Assembly (NCBI RefSeq): GCF_000024205.1
Contig: NC_013216.1
Coordinates: forward strand, 2,604,001-2,668,000
Direction: 5' to 3'
Length of the DNA stretch: 64,000 bases
DNA from: Desulfofarcimen acetoxidans DSM 771
Lineage (GTDB): Bacteria > Bacillota > Desulfotomaculia > Desulfotomaculales > Desulfofarciminaceae
This document shows, one piece after another, positions 23,805-32,088 of the stretch. The position numbers and the translations under genes were made by a program. The notes under the pieces are model-generated. The model saw nothing but the letters and a program-made list of their open reading frames with translations. It was not told the origin of the DNA and did no database searches. The stretch's first letter is position 1. Each line of letters starts with the position of its first letter.

Positions 23805-24761
23805 CTACACCTCATTTATTTTAATTTCAGTAGAGTTAACTAAGGCTTCATCCAGTCCATTACCAAAGATGTTATTCCAAGATGCCTGTTTTACTTTAAT
23901 TCCCATGTCAATTAACTCTTTTGTCAGTTCAATAACTGCTCTACCTACCCAAATATTTACTGTTTGATCTCTATCAAATGCTAAAATTACTTCCGGCCTT
24001 TTACTTCTTAGTATCTCAAGCACCGGTCTCCATGTTGTGGCACCAATAAGGCCAAGCACTACTGCACCTAAGTATTGAGATGCTATAGCAGCTTTAATTG
24101 GACCTTCCGTAATCCATATTCTACGGTCATTTATCCTTTGGGGTATTGCTACATGCACTGGTACCCCACTACATGAACCGGCTTTTTTATTTGAACTGCT
24201 AAAGAGCCGGTATTTGCCTTTACTGTCTGGCTGGTCCAGTCTAACCTGTAACGCTTGTATTTTTTTTGTTTTGTCCTTTATTGGGATAATAAATCCTGTT
24301 TTCATTTTAAAAGTCCAGTAATAACCACCGTGTCTATTAGGTGCTCTATAGAATCCAGGAATACCGCTAAGCTCAAAACCCTGTTCAATTAACTTTTGAC
24401 AGATGGTCCAGGGTTTTTCTACTTTAGGTACTGACCGGAATTCAATAATTTGCTCCTCAGCCATACCTCTTCTTTGAAGTTCATTTTTATGCTCAGGTGA
24501 TAAGGTTAATAATTCAAGAAATGCTTTATAAACCTCATTCCTTACTTCTAACGGTGCTGCTATTACTGCTGTTTCAACTGTTTCTGTATATTGCACAACT
24601 GATAACATCGGCTCTGAAAGTTTGTGTAGCCAGCCACCATTTTTAATTGGTTTGTTGCTTTCAACCCTCATGCAAATAGCTATCGTTGAGTTAAATGCGC
24701 ACCAGTCCGACCTTCCACAAACAGGGCAAAGACGATGGCGGTTAACTCTTACAAATTTCAT
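23805..24761 (-). CDS. DUF3854/Toprim primase-like protein (318 aa)
   Basis: N-terminal zinc-ribbon-like CPVCGRSDWCAF with a later Cys (AICMRVE). Toprim-type domain in the second half: WITEGPIKAAIASQYLG (Glu), GLIGATTWRP and VILAFDRDQTVN (DxD). Such proteins accompany replicative helicases and are found in ICEs and plasmids. No helicase domain is attached. A GTTAAC operator lies 22 bp upstream. Confidence 0.78.
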   Translation of the reverse strand: MKFVRVNRHRLCPVCGRSDWCAFNSTIAICMRVESNKPIKNGGWLHKLSEPMLSVVQYTETVETAVIAAPLEVRNEVYKAFLELLTLSPEHKNELQRRGMAEEQIIEFRSVPKVEKPWTICQKLIEQGFELSGIPGFYRAPNRHGGYYWTFKMKTGFIIPIKDKTKKIQALQVRLDQPDSKGKYRLFSSSNKKAGSCSGVPVHVAIPQRINDRRIWITEGPIKAAIASQYLGAVVLGLIGATTWRPVLEILRSKRPEVILAFDRDQTVNIWVGRAVIELTKELIDMGIKVKQASWNNIFGNGLDEALVNSTEIKINEV

Positions 24762-24782
24762 ATAGCCTCTCGCCTCCTGTTT

Positions 24783-24798
24783 GTTAACTCACGTTAAC
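24783..24798. promoter_or_regulatory. GTTAAC-type operator, copy 5
   Basis: GTTAACTCACGTTAAC immediately upstream of the Toprim gene start. Confidence 0.6.
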
Positions 24799-24837
24799 AT
24801 TTTTGTTTTTAATCAATTAATATTTTAGAAATAAAAA

Positions 24838-24876
24838 AGAGAACGGTCAGGGTAATACACCCCTAGTTCGTTCTCT
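24838..24876 (-). terminator. Intrinsic terminator of the toxin-antitoxin operon
   Basis: AGAGAACG/CGTTCTCT stem; on the minus strand followed by six T residues. Confidence 0.85.
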
Positions 24877-24910
24877 TCTTACTTTTGACTCTATCATATC
24901 TATTAGTTAG

Positions 24911-25165
24911 TTAATTATCATATGCCTCACGTCTATGTTTAACTCGTAAAGCATAAACAGTAATCTCTTCACCGACAATTTTTAATATTACTCTGTAGTC
25001 GCCAACACGAAGCCTCCAAAAGTCTTCTTGACCCTTTAATTTTTTTAAATCAGCATTACTTGGGCATTTTACCATTTTATCAAGTGCCTTTATTATCCGC
25101 TGATTTGTCTTCTCATCAAGTTTTGATAAATCCTTTTTAGCTCTTTTCGTAATGACAAGTTTCAT
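24911..25165 (-). CDS. RelE/ParE-type toxin (84 aa)
   Basis: Typical fold and length: KRAKKDLSKLDEKTNQRI, LKGQEDFWRLRVGDYRVILK, YALRVKHRREAYDN with the conserved LRVGDYRV. Its start overlaps the antitoxin stop by four bases. Probably an mRNA endonuclease or gyrase poison; RelE is favoured by the VGDYRVI..VKHR pattern. Confidence 0.88.
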   Translation of the reverse strand: MKLVITKRAKKDLSKLDEKTNQRIIKALDKMVKCPSNADLKKLKGQEDFWRLRVGDYRVILKIVGEEITVYALRVKHRREAYDN

Positions 25166-25422
25166 ATTTTATTATTCCTCTTAAACTCTTCCCATGACTC
25201 TACACGTCCCTCAGATATATCCTGTAATGCTTCTTTAACAGCAACCATATCTTCTTCTGTTAATGGTTCATCATCATAAACAGGATTAGCCAGTACTTCG
25301 GACCACTGTTCATCTATAGACTTTTTTTCAAGCAATTTCTTAAGATATTGTTTTACTTGATTAATTTTATTTTCCGGTAGGTCATCTATCATGCGATGAA
25401 TTTCTTCTTTCGGTACACTCAC
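25162..25422 (-). CDS. RelB-like antitoxin (86 aa)
   Basis: Acidic helical protein: PKEEIHRMIDDLPENKINQV, then YDDEPLTEEDMVAVKEALQD. This DEPLT phrase is common in antitoxins that pair with RelE-like toxins. Upstream of and overlapping the toxin gene. Confidence 0.82.
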   Translation of the reverse strand: MSVPKEEIHRMIDDLPENKINQVKQYLKKLLEKKSIDEQWSEVLANPVYDDEPLTEEDMVAVKEALQDISEGRVESWEEFKRNNKI

Positions 25423-25538
25423 GTTTTATTCCTCCCGCTGTCCTGTTGTTACTTGTGAATCTATCATACAGCCATCGTTATGTCAATAGCTGTAAAAATA
25501 CAATCAGAACACATGACCGTGAGGCAAAAAATACTCAC

Positions 25539-26060
25539 TTAGCTCTTTAAAACAGTAGCCTTTACCGCAAAAATTATTTTAGAACCGTTATCATTTTCCA
25601 ATAAGCAATATTTTATTTCTACTTGTTTGCCAATAGCATTCAATAGTACTTTACCTGCTCCATTCTTGGCAAAAACAACTTCCTTGCGGTTATCTTTCTC
25701 ACACCATGCTCTTATTGAGCCCGTTTTGGTTTCCTTAGCTTCCAGAACTGTAACGGTGGCTTTAAGTTCTCTTTGATCTTTACAACCACTTACTTTTCCG
25801 TCCTGGTTTTTTTTTATTTCCTGATGCTGTTTCTGTGTTTGCTCTGCCGGCTCAGTTGCCATAAGAGTTACTGGCATACCAACACGACACAAACTACATC
25901 CGTTTCCATCCCACATCATGCACTCATCACCATAGCATGCTAAAAATTCTTCTGCTATTGCCTGACCAGTTATTGATTCCCATTCAACCGGCACTCTAAT
26001 TTTTCTATACGGACATACTTTTCCTATTAACATATATTCGGACACGGGCTTCACCCGCAT
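25539..26060 (-). CDS. Cys-rich hypothetical protein (173 aa)
   Basis: N-terminal Cys cluster (VCPYRKI, CYGDECMMW, GCSLCRVGM) that could bind metal or a cluster, a charged linker and a beta-rich C-terminal domain (residues 95-170). It starts inside one of the triplicated leaders (MRVKPVSEYM derives from the repeat). Confidence 0.55.
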   Translation of the reverse strand: MRVKPVSEYMLIGKVCPYRKIRVPVEWESITGQAIAEEFLACYGDECMMWDGNGCSLCRVGMPVTLMATEPAEQTQKQHQEIKKNQDGKVSGCKDQRELKATVTVLEAKETKTGSIRAWCEKDNRKEVVFAKNGAGKVLLNAIGKQVEIKYCLLENDNGSKIIFAVKATVLKS

Positions 26061-26098
26061 CCATTCACCTCCTGATGTTTGGATTACGGGGTTTTAGC
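26036..26098 (-). repeat. Triplicated gene leader, copy 1
   Basis: On the minus strand: GGCTAAAACCCCG, TAATCCAAACATC, AGGAGGTGAATGGATGCGGG, then GTGAAGCCCGTGTCCGA. It includes the ribosome binding site, two overlapping starts and a GCGGG/CCCG hairpin right after the start. Also at 26301-26366 and 26672-26738. Confidence 0.75.
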
Positions 26099-26107
26099 CC
26101 ATAAATA

Positions 26108-26299
26108 CTAGCTTGTTATTACTTTAAGATAATCTTCTGCTTTCTTTTCACTGCGGAAATATCCACTTTCACGTGAATTAGGTCCACATTCACAGCAAGT
26201 ACCAACATAGTATCCAGCTGCAGATTTTAAAACCTGAAGATTCAATTCTACTCCGCATTCTTCGCATACTTCCAAATTATTTTTATTATCTGTCGTCAT
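26108..26299 (-). CDS. Zinc-ribbon protein (63 aa)
   Basis: Begins MTTDNKNNLEVCEECGVELN and has CEECG and TCCECG pairs, a four-Cys metal site. The upstream in-frame MDAGEARVRD comes from the repeated leader and may be part of the product. No family assigned. Confidence 0.55.
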   Translation of the reverse strand: MTTDNKNNLEVCEECGVELNLQVLKSAAGYYVGTCCECGPNSRESGYFRSEKKAEDYLKVITS

Positions 26300-26300
26300 A

Positions 26301-26366
26301 TCTCGGACACGGGCTTCACCCGCATCCAACTCACCTCCTGTGTTTGGATTTGCGGGCTTTAGCCCG
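26301..26366 (-). repeat. Triplicated gene leader, copy 2
   Basis: Same blocks as at 26036. Here the first hairpin is perfect (CGGGC-TAAA-GCCCG). It leads into the 26108 gene. Confidence 0.75.
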
Positions 26367-26403
26367 GTTATTAACTTGTATTTACATTTTTACTTTATTA
26401 GCC

Positions 26404-26697
26404 CTAACAATAACCCATGTATCCTTCCCAATAGTAGCCACACTCTGTGCACTCTACAATGCAATAGAACTGGCCATATTCATGATCTGCTTCCCTGGAA
26501 ACAGTTTTACTGTTTCCGCATTGACAACCTACTAGTTTAACAGATATGGGCTGATAGTTAGCCCGCGTTGTCATTCTACATGGTTCATTCACCGTACTCA
26601 TGATTTTCTTGCATTTTACACTAATTATTTCCATTTTTATTTTATTAATTATTTTATTAATCATTTGCATTTTTTCGGACACGGGCCGCGCCCGCAT
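26404..26697 (-). CDS. Zinc-ribbon protein (97 aa)
   Basis: Starts with repeat-encoded MRARPVSEKM. C-terminal half has GCQCG, CIVECTECG and a final MGYC, a probable zinc ribbon. The ribbon core (from about residue 55) resembles the 26108 protein in style, not clearly in sequence. Confidence 0.5.
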   Translation of the reverse strand: MRARPVSEKMQMINKIINKIKMEIISVKCKKIMSTVNEPCRMTTRANYQPISVKLVGCQCGNSKTVSREADHEYGQFYCIVECTECGYYWEGYMGYC

Positions 26698-26738
26698 CCA
26701 TTCACCTCCTCGATGTTTGGATTACGGGCTTTAAACCC
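26672..26738 (-). repeat. Triplicated gene leader, copy 3
   Basis: Same blocks, with the start hairpin changed to GCGGGCGCGGCCCG, which still pairs. Leads into 26404. Confidence 0.75.
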
Positions 26739-26770
26739 ATTATTACTATTCATTGTTTACGTGAAATGCT

Positions 26771-27043
26771 TTATGCTAAAGTAGCTGTCATTTCTACCAT
26801 AGGTGAGAAAATTTCAGTTAAGTTAACTATATATTCCCGTTTCTCATTTTTCATTAATTTGTCTAATATTTCTTCTAATTTCAACTCAATTTGAAAATCG
26901 TATGTAGGTTCACCACATGTTTTACAAATGTAAATCGGTATTCCCTTCAGATGAAAAGTCTTATTATTTTCTACAACATTTCTGTCCTCAAATTTCAACT
27001 CGGCTGGTTGCCCGCATTCAAGACATCTTATTATTTTTTTCAT
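26771..27043 (-). CDS. YgiT/MqsA-type zinc-finger antitoxin (90 aa)
   Basis: Two CxxC pairs (RCLECGQPAEL and YICKTCGEPTYD) around a GIPIYIC segment, the N-terminal half of MqsA-like antitoxins. No C-terminal HTH is evident, so it is the short form. Starts 6 bases after the DUF4258 toxin stop. Confidence 0.75.
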   Translation of the reverse strand: MKKIIRCLECGQPAELKFEDRNVVENNKTFHLKGIPIYICKTCGEPTYDFQIELKLEEILDKLMKNEKREYIVNLTEIFSPMVEMTATLA

Positions 27044-27049
27044 CCTTTG

Positions 27050-27391
27050 TCATCCCCTTTTTTTCAAGGTCTTAAAATCCTTCTCCCATATTTCCATGTC
27101 TGGTTCATACGCCGTTACAAGCATCAATGCATCGTATCTAATTGCCACAACAATATGCAATGAACGACATTGATTACCGTACCCCAAGATAACTCTTACT
27201 GGATCTTCATTATTTCCATATTCTCCAGGTGCATGACCTTGAATTATTTTACCGTTTTGAATAGCATTTTTAATTTCAATTAAGCTTATTCTGCGTGATC
27301 TTATCTGCTTCTTGAAATGTTTTGTAAATTGCATATCTAGTTTTCTAATTTCTTTAATTTCATTTTTCCAATTCCTTTTTCCATCATCCAC
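27050..27391 (-). CDS. DUF4258 (MqsR/RelE-like) toxin (113 aa)
   Basis: Probable GTG start at 27391 after AAAGGAGCG; the frame extends to 27508 but that part is a terminator region. Conserved: FTKHFKKQIRSRRISLIEI, NGKIIQG, RVILGYGNQCRSLHIVVAI and LMLVTAYEPDME. Together with the MqsA-like protein it forms a toxin-antitoxin operon in toxin-first order. Confidence 0.78.
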   Translation of the reverse strand: MDDGKRNWKNEIKEIRKLDMQFTKHFKKQIRSRRISLIEIKNAIQNGKIIQGHAPGEYGNNEDPVRVILGYGNQCRSLHIVVAIRYDALMLVTAYEPDMEIWEKDFKTLKKRG

Positions 27392-27420
27392 AACCCGAAC
27401 GCTCCTTTCTTTGCAAAATA

Positions 27421-27448
27421 AAGCGTCCGGGTAATCCCACAGACGCTG
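27421..27448 (-). terminator. Hairpin terminator upstream of the DUF4258 gene
   Basis: AGCGTC/GACGCT stem followed on the minus strand by TTATTTT. It separates the toxin operon from the structured region 27540-28110. Confidence 0.55.
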
Positions 27449-27539
27449 TTTCCAACGCCCGTAGGCAAAAAGCAAAAAAGACACAATAACAGATACTACA
27501 ACTGCCAAAGTGTCTTATATCTCTAAATCTTAATTTCTC

Positions 27540-28110
27540 ACATAGTTTTTATCCAGAATCTATCCAATAAAGGGCATAACTGGACTGTTAACCCTCTACC
27601 TTCACCCTGCGTCGTCGCCACATCAATACCGGGTGTGCGGGCTACACATTTACCGGTGGTTAGGTTTCTACTTTAACTTAGCACCGTGGTGGTGAAAACC
27701 CCAAAAACCCTACACGGTGGTTAGGGAAGCTCTGTTCTTTGACCTGGCGTAACCCCTAGCAAATCCCACTCTGCCTTACGCTGCATTTCTGCTCGGTCTG
27801 GAACTTACTGCCTGGATGTGGCTTAAAGCCGGGCCAGACTCCCAACTGTCTGCTAAAAGGGTTTTAACTGACAGTTTTCTCGCCGGTATGACCAAACACC
27901 GGTTTTAAAAAGTACACCGACACTTTTTTGTGATTAACCTAAACAAACGCAGTTTGCCTAAATTTTTCAACATGCCGGAGGTGGTGAGAATTAAACAAAC
28001 GCAGTTTGCCAATTAACACCCAGAGACTGCAGTAACGCGGTTACTACATTGGTCAATCTCCTGACATAGCCAGCTTATCACGCAGTGATTAGACTATGCC
28101 GTTTATTTAA
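27540..28110 (-). ncRNA. Large hairpin-rich non-coding region, candidate ornate RNA or oriT
   Basis: About 570 bp without a plausible gene. Paired elements: AACTGTC/GACAGTT (27844-27876), CCGGT/ACCGG (27883-27902), two copies of CAAAC-GCA-GTTTG (27944-27956 and 27996-28008), AGTAAC-GCG-GTTACT (28031-28045), CATAG/CTATG (about 28065-28097). Also two similar blocks around CGGTGGTTAGG (27653, 27714). More GC-rich than the flanking genes. Strand is assumed from neighbours. Confidence 0.5.
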
Positions 28111-28145
28111 TTTACAAGTATATAATACCAATTTTTTTAATAATG

Positions 28146-28922
28146 TCAATCCTTAATTTTTAAAAATTTTTTACCACTTATATCGTAGAACGAGTTGTCA
28201 TTATTATTAAGATCTTTTGCAATATCTCTAACATATTTACTTATATTTAATTTATTTATTGTATCCATATTTACAATAAATACCGTTTTGTTATATTCCT
28301 TGAGCTTTGAAATTTTAACTTCTTCAATTAACTCTATTGCGTACAATTTTCCATATTTATCCTTTACGATATAATAATCAACCATTTCATAATGATGTTC
28401 AACCTGATATGCAAATAATGATTTTAGATATAGCTTATATTTTTGCTCCAATGACAATGTAAAAGGCAAGCTGTTATATTTTTGTTCCATGTCCTCTAGA
28501 GCATATATTCCGCCTGCATCAACCATATACCACAGATAGTCTTTTTCCTCAGTTTTTATTTTGTTCTCAAAGATTAACCCTGTCTTTATACATATTTCTT
28601 TTAACTTTTTAAAATGATTAAACTTTATTCCAGTATGCGACACTATCATATCTGTATCGGCTATTAAAAAATTGTTTACACAAGTTAACACAGCTTTATG
28701 TTCCTCGGATAATACAAGTGTTTCAAAAAATCCTGCTACATCGTCCTTCGATATATTCCGGCCAACAAGAGGTTCCTCAAAACCTATATTGTATCTACGG
28801 CCTTTGGTAGGTTCCTTAATGGATTCTTCTTTAGCTTCTTTTGGTTCCTTAGCTTCTTTTGGTTCTTTGGCTTCTTTAATGATTGACTCTAAAAAGTAAT
28901 CTGTGTCATAATTACAAATCAT
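28146..28922 (-). CDS. Hypothetical protein with KEAKEP repeat (258 aa)
   Basis: Residues 16-38 are a low-complexity charged repeat (KEAKEP units) probably prone to length change. The rest is a folded domain: a helical section (residues 60-130) that resembles a winged helix (DTDMIVSHTGIKFNHFKK) and a basic C-terminal part with a beta section (VDYYIVKDKYGKLYAIELIE). Possible replication-initiation or regulatory protein; unproven. Confidence 0.5.
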   Translation of the reverse strand: MICNYDTDYFLESIIKEAKEPKEAKEPKEAKEESIKEPTKGRRYNIGFEEPLVGRNISKDDVAGFFETLVLSEEHKAVLTCVNNFLIADTDMIVSHTGIKFNHFKKLKEICIKTGLIFENKIKTEEKDYLWYMVDAGGIYALEDMEQKYNSLPFTLSLEQKYKLYLKSLFAYQVEHHYEMVDYYIVKDKYGKLYAIELIEEVKISKLKEYNKTVFIVNMDTINKLNISKYVRDIAKDLNNNDNSFYDISGKKFLKIKD

Positions 28923-28951
28923 GATTCTACTCCCCTTGAACTAATATTAGT

Positions 28952-28982
28952 AAATCCCCGGACGCTATTTGTCCGAGGATTT
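28952..28982. terminator. Intrinsic terminator
   Basis: AAATCC.CGGAC/GTCCG.GGATTT hairpin between the S1-domain gene and the 28146 gene. Confidence 0.75.
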
Positions 28983-28993
28983 AAGGTTGACCG

Positions 28994-29935
28994 CTATATT
29001 TCTTCTGTTTTTTGTTCCAGATTCGGTTGAACCAATGCCAGTTTTCTTTCGCCATCAATATTTTTGCTGGTCGCTATTTGCTGCCAGTAACTACGATTTT
29101 CACGATTTTTCTTTCTGCCCCTAACAACCTCCGGATCAAAAAGTGTCAAATAGAGTAATTTTTCTTTTACTTCAATGCTCTTGACTGTACAAACTAATTT
29201 ATCTCCCAGTTCCGATTCTAACGCTATCGGGTATGAAGCTATGCCAACAACTCCTGGCTTTATTTCCATAAACATGCTGTTTACACCCAAACGCACTATT
29301 GTTCCGGTCACCATGTCACCACGATTGTATTGTACATTATCCCATGGGTCAATTAAGGATATGTCAATTTTACCGTTTGCTTTATCTACTGCATTTATCT
29401 TAGCTTTAATGTACTGGCCTTCTCTGTAAAGTTCATCTAATCTCATAGATCGAGATACTCTTGCTTCAGTTGGGTTAAAACCGTAAACTAGGCCACCCCC
29501 AACATCAATTCCAAGCCATGTTTCGGTTACAAATACAACCTGTGCATCAAACTCTATACCTGCTTCTATCTTTCGTAAGAGCCGGGATTTACTTTCGTCA
29601 ATCAGTTCTTTTCTTGTACAGGCCACAATTTCATTTTTCCGGTCAATTCCTTTTATCCTGACATTGATTTCTTTGCCAATAAAAAAGTTCATCATTTTTT
29701 CATCAGGCAAACCGGTTTCACTGGCAGGAATAAGACCACACACATTTTCTGCATCTAAGAAATCATTAAACGCAATTTCCCAGGTCGCACCTGCAAGGTT
29801 TTCGTTTCTTCTGCAAGCAATAACTGTAGCAGTAATTATTGTGTTTCTGTCTCTGGCATCATAAATCATATTCCAATAATCATGCTGTTCAGCATCATTT
29901 ACGCTTCTTTCCATCGGTAATAATGTCTTAGCCAT
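28994..29935 (-). CDS. S1-domain RNA-binding protein (313 aa)
   Basis: Three S1-like segments: residues about 30-100 (TATVIACRRNENLAGATWEI, VRIKGIDRKNEIVACTRK), 115-185 (FDAQVVFVTETWLGIDVGGG, IKAKINAVDKANGKIDISL), 195-265 (GTIVRLGVNSMFMEIKPGVVG, CTVKSIEVKEKLLYLTLFD). Similar to ribosomal protein S1-type plasmid proteins in Clostridia. Starts 17 bp after the coupling-protein gene; the role in the element is unclear. Confidence 0.75.
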   Translation of the reverse strand: MAKTLLPMERSVNDAEQHDYWNMIYDARDRNTIITATVIACRRNENLAGATWEIAFNDFLDAENVCGLIPASETGLPDEKMMNFFIGKEINVRIKGIDRKNEIVACTRKELIDESKSRLLRKIEAGIEFDAQVVFVTETWLGIDVGGGLVYGFNPTEARVSRSMRLDELYREGQYIKAKINAVDKANGKIDISLIDPWDNVQYNRGDMVTGTIVRLGVNSMFMEIKPGVVGIASYPIALESELGDKLVCTVKSIEVKEKLLYLTLFDPEVVRGRKKNRENRSYWQQIATSKNIDGERKLALVQPNLEQKTEEI

Positions 29936-29952
29936 TTTTTTACCCCCTCGTT

Positions 29953-31488
29953 TTATTCAGATAATTTTTCATGCCACTCTTCTTCTATAATTTCACCACC
30001 ACCTTTTCTTGGTACTATTTTCTTACTTGGTACTTCACTTGTACTTTCATCCTTTATGCTTGGCAAGCTTACATCAAAGCTTCTGGACGGTGCAAGTTTT
30101 ACCATTGGTATTTCACCCAATTGCTTTATTTCTTTCGCCTGGGGCAATTTATCCCAGCCTACCTTTTTCATACGTAGCGGGTAGCACCACTGGACTAATG
30201 CTATACACTCTAATGGATGTAAACGAATAATTTCATCCGGTTCCATAAGTGATATTTTTGCTGTCTTTTTAGTTTTTTCAGCAAGTTTGAAGTGATGAAC
30301 AAGAGGTACGGTTAAATCTTCACTTTCAAATTTCCCCTCAACTGCTACCTTACCAAGTATGCTGGAAAACATCTCAGCTGTTTCCATATCCCCTGGGGCA
30401 ACTCCCAATAACAGAATGGTTGGGCAGTTAGCCAATATGTTTTTAGCTTCATCCCTACCATACACATCATCCAATTGACTACGACCTTGCAATATAAACT
30501 GAATATGGATACCAAGACTACGGGCTGTAGAGATTATTTCTGAAAAGCCTGGTACTTGTCCAATGTTAGCAAACTCATCCAGTAGCATCCTCACCGGTAC
30601 TGGCAATTTACGGTTATTACGATCAGCCAGTTCATACAGTCTTTTGAACAGAAATAAATAAAACGTGGAGAGTATAGGCTTAAGAACCTTATTTTCACCA
30701 CGCACAGGTAATACACAAAATAGAGCTGTTTTCTTTTGTCCTACATCACCAAGGTTTATTTCTTGTTCTGACAGTAACGCCGCCAAGGGTTCGGTTGTCA
30801 GTATTTTAAGTTTTGCTGATAATCCGGATACAGCATGGTCATAGTTTGCCGAAGCTGATCCGCGCCAGCGTTCATAAATCGTTGCACTGATTTTACCAGT
30901 CTGGTAAGCTGTTTTGAATCTAACATCTAGGTCTTCTTTATCCCATGATGTCAGACTCATAACTGCCCTCATGTGTTTCTGCTCTTGTGGAAATTCACCT
31001 TTTAACAGTCCGACCAATGCTTCCAAAAGCTGAATTTCTTTTGATACAAAATAACCTGAATCATCTTTTGCAGCATTATTTATAAAGCAAGCTGACATTT
31101 CAGATATTTCTGCATCATCCACACTTTCAAGAATGGGATTCCACCGGTTACTAAAAGCAGGATTGGATAAGTTAAAAATTTTCACCTCGTAACCTTTACT
31201 TTTCAACCAAGCTGAGGTTATTTCGGCCAGTTCCCCTTTGGGATCTATTATAACTATGGATTGCTCATCTGCAACGGACGAGATTATGTTGTTAATAACA
31301 AATGAATATGTTTTACCACTGCCGGTACCGCCAAAGATAGCTGCGTGGCCTGCCAGACTGGGCATACCTTTGGGTGCCTTTCCTGGAATTACTCTAATTA
31401 TTTTTCCATCTAATTCACCTAAAACAATACCACCGGGATACTTTGTATTAGCTGGGTTTAATACATTAAAAGAAAATATGTTTTTCAT
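29953..31488 (-). CDS. VirD4/TraG-like type IV coupling ATPase (511 aa)
   Basis: Walker A IFGGTGSGKTYSF near residues 51-63, Walker B SIVIIDPKGELAE, and MLLDEFANIGQVPGFSEII with SLGIHIQFILQGRSQLD, the TraG/VirD4 signature. The ATPase domain is complete. It has no membrane anchor: the transmembrane and linker parts are encoded by the two ORFs just upstream. Couples relaxed DNA to the type IV channel. Confidence 0.9.
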   Translation of the reverse strand: MKNIFSFNVLNPANTKYPGGIVLGELDGKIIRVIPGKAPKGMPSLAGHAAIFGGTGSGKTYSFVINNIISSVADEQSIVIIDPKGELAEITSAWLKSKGYEVKIFNLSNPAFSNRWNPILESVDDAEISEMSACFINNAAKDDSGYFVSKEIQLLEALVGLLKGEFPQEQKHMRAVMSLTSWDKEDLDVRFKTAYQTGKISATIYERWRGSASANYDHAVSGLSAKLKILTTEPLAALLSEQEINLGDVGQKKTALFCVLPVRGENKVLKPILSTFYLFLFKRLYELADRNNRKLPVPVRMLLDEFANIGQVPGFSEIISTARSLGIHIQFILQGRSQLDDVYGRDEAKNILANCPTILLLGVAPGDMETAEMFSSILGKVAVEGKFESEDLTVPLVHHFKLAEKTKKTAKISLMEPDEIIRLHPLECIALVQWCYPLRMKKVGWDKLPQAKEIKQLGEIPMVKLAPSRSFDVSLPSIKDESTSEVPSKKIVPRKGGGEIIEEEWHEKLSE

Positions 31489-31506
31489 TCAGACTTTCTT
31501 TCCCCC

Positions 31507-31701
31507 TTATTTTTTCGGTACCAACGGAGCACCAAACTCACAAAGATGTTTAATGTCATCTCTTGATGCCCAACGAGAGGTACCGAAAGCCGCATTATCA
31601 ACATTTTTTAAACCTTTGGAGTATCTTGAGTTATTTTTCTTAGCACCCCCTTTAAATCGCCATAATATGCCCACCCCACCTATACCTAATAAAACATTCA
31701 A
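31507..31701 (-). CDS. Linker segment of the split coupling protein (64 aa)
   Basis: Contains NAAFGTSRWASRDDIKHL, the conserved segment (G(S/T)xRWA) that follows the membrane domain in VirD4/TraG proteins. The frame is open upstream (LTKPTETLSFP... from about 31760). Stop at 31507, 16 bases and in frame with the ATPase start, preceded by AAGGGGGAAAG. Either a split gene or a nonsense-disrupted one. Confidence 0.65.
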   Translation of the reverse strand: MNVLLGIGGVGILWRFKGGAKKNNSRYSKGLKNVDNAAFGTSRWASRDDIKHLCEFGAPLVPKK

Positions 31702-31761
31702 CCACTCCCAGATATGTTTTACTGCGGGAAAGGATAATGTTTCAGTAGGTTTAGTTAGCCG

Positions 31762-32073
31762 TCAGGCCCAACCTACGGTAAAAGGGTGTGAGAAAAAGTA
31801 CGGTAATATCTTGCCTTGAAGTGCAGCTGCTTTTTCTTCCGGTGTTGCAAAAATTGAAATGGCATTCCAATAAACCTTAAGTTCGTACAGAGCAGCCGCC
31901 AAACTACCAATAGCCCAAACATCAGCAAAATAAAAAAGCGGCACGGTAACCGGTAAACTTGCGGTAATCAGCGCGACTTTTTTATGACTTTTTATTAAAT
32001 TTCTCAGATTTTCCTCGGGAATCTTATCCAGTAGTTTATCAAAGATAAAATCAATTTTACCGTTCAGCAGCAC
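31762..32073 (-). CDS. Membrane-anchor segment of the split coupling protein (103 aa)
   Basis: GTG start after AGAAAGGGGG. Two hydrophobic stretches (VALITASLPVTVPLFYFADV and WAIGSLAAALYE) and a short soluble tail. Position, topology and the frame change just before 31760 suggest it is the N-terminal part of the coupling protein. Confidence 0.6.
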   Translation of the reverse strand: MLLNGKIDFIFDKLLDKIPEENLRNLIKSHKKVALITASLPVTVPLFYFADVWAIGSLAAALYELKVYWNAISIFATPEEKAAALQGKILPYFFSHPFTVGWA

Positions 32074-32088
32074 ACTTTTACCCCCTTT

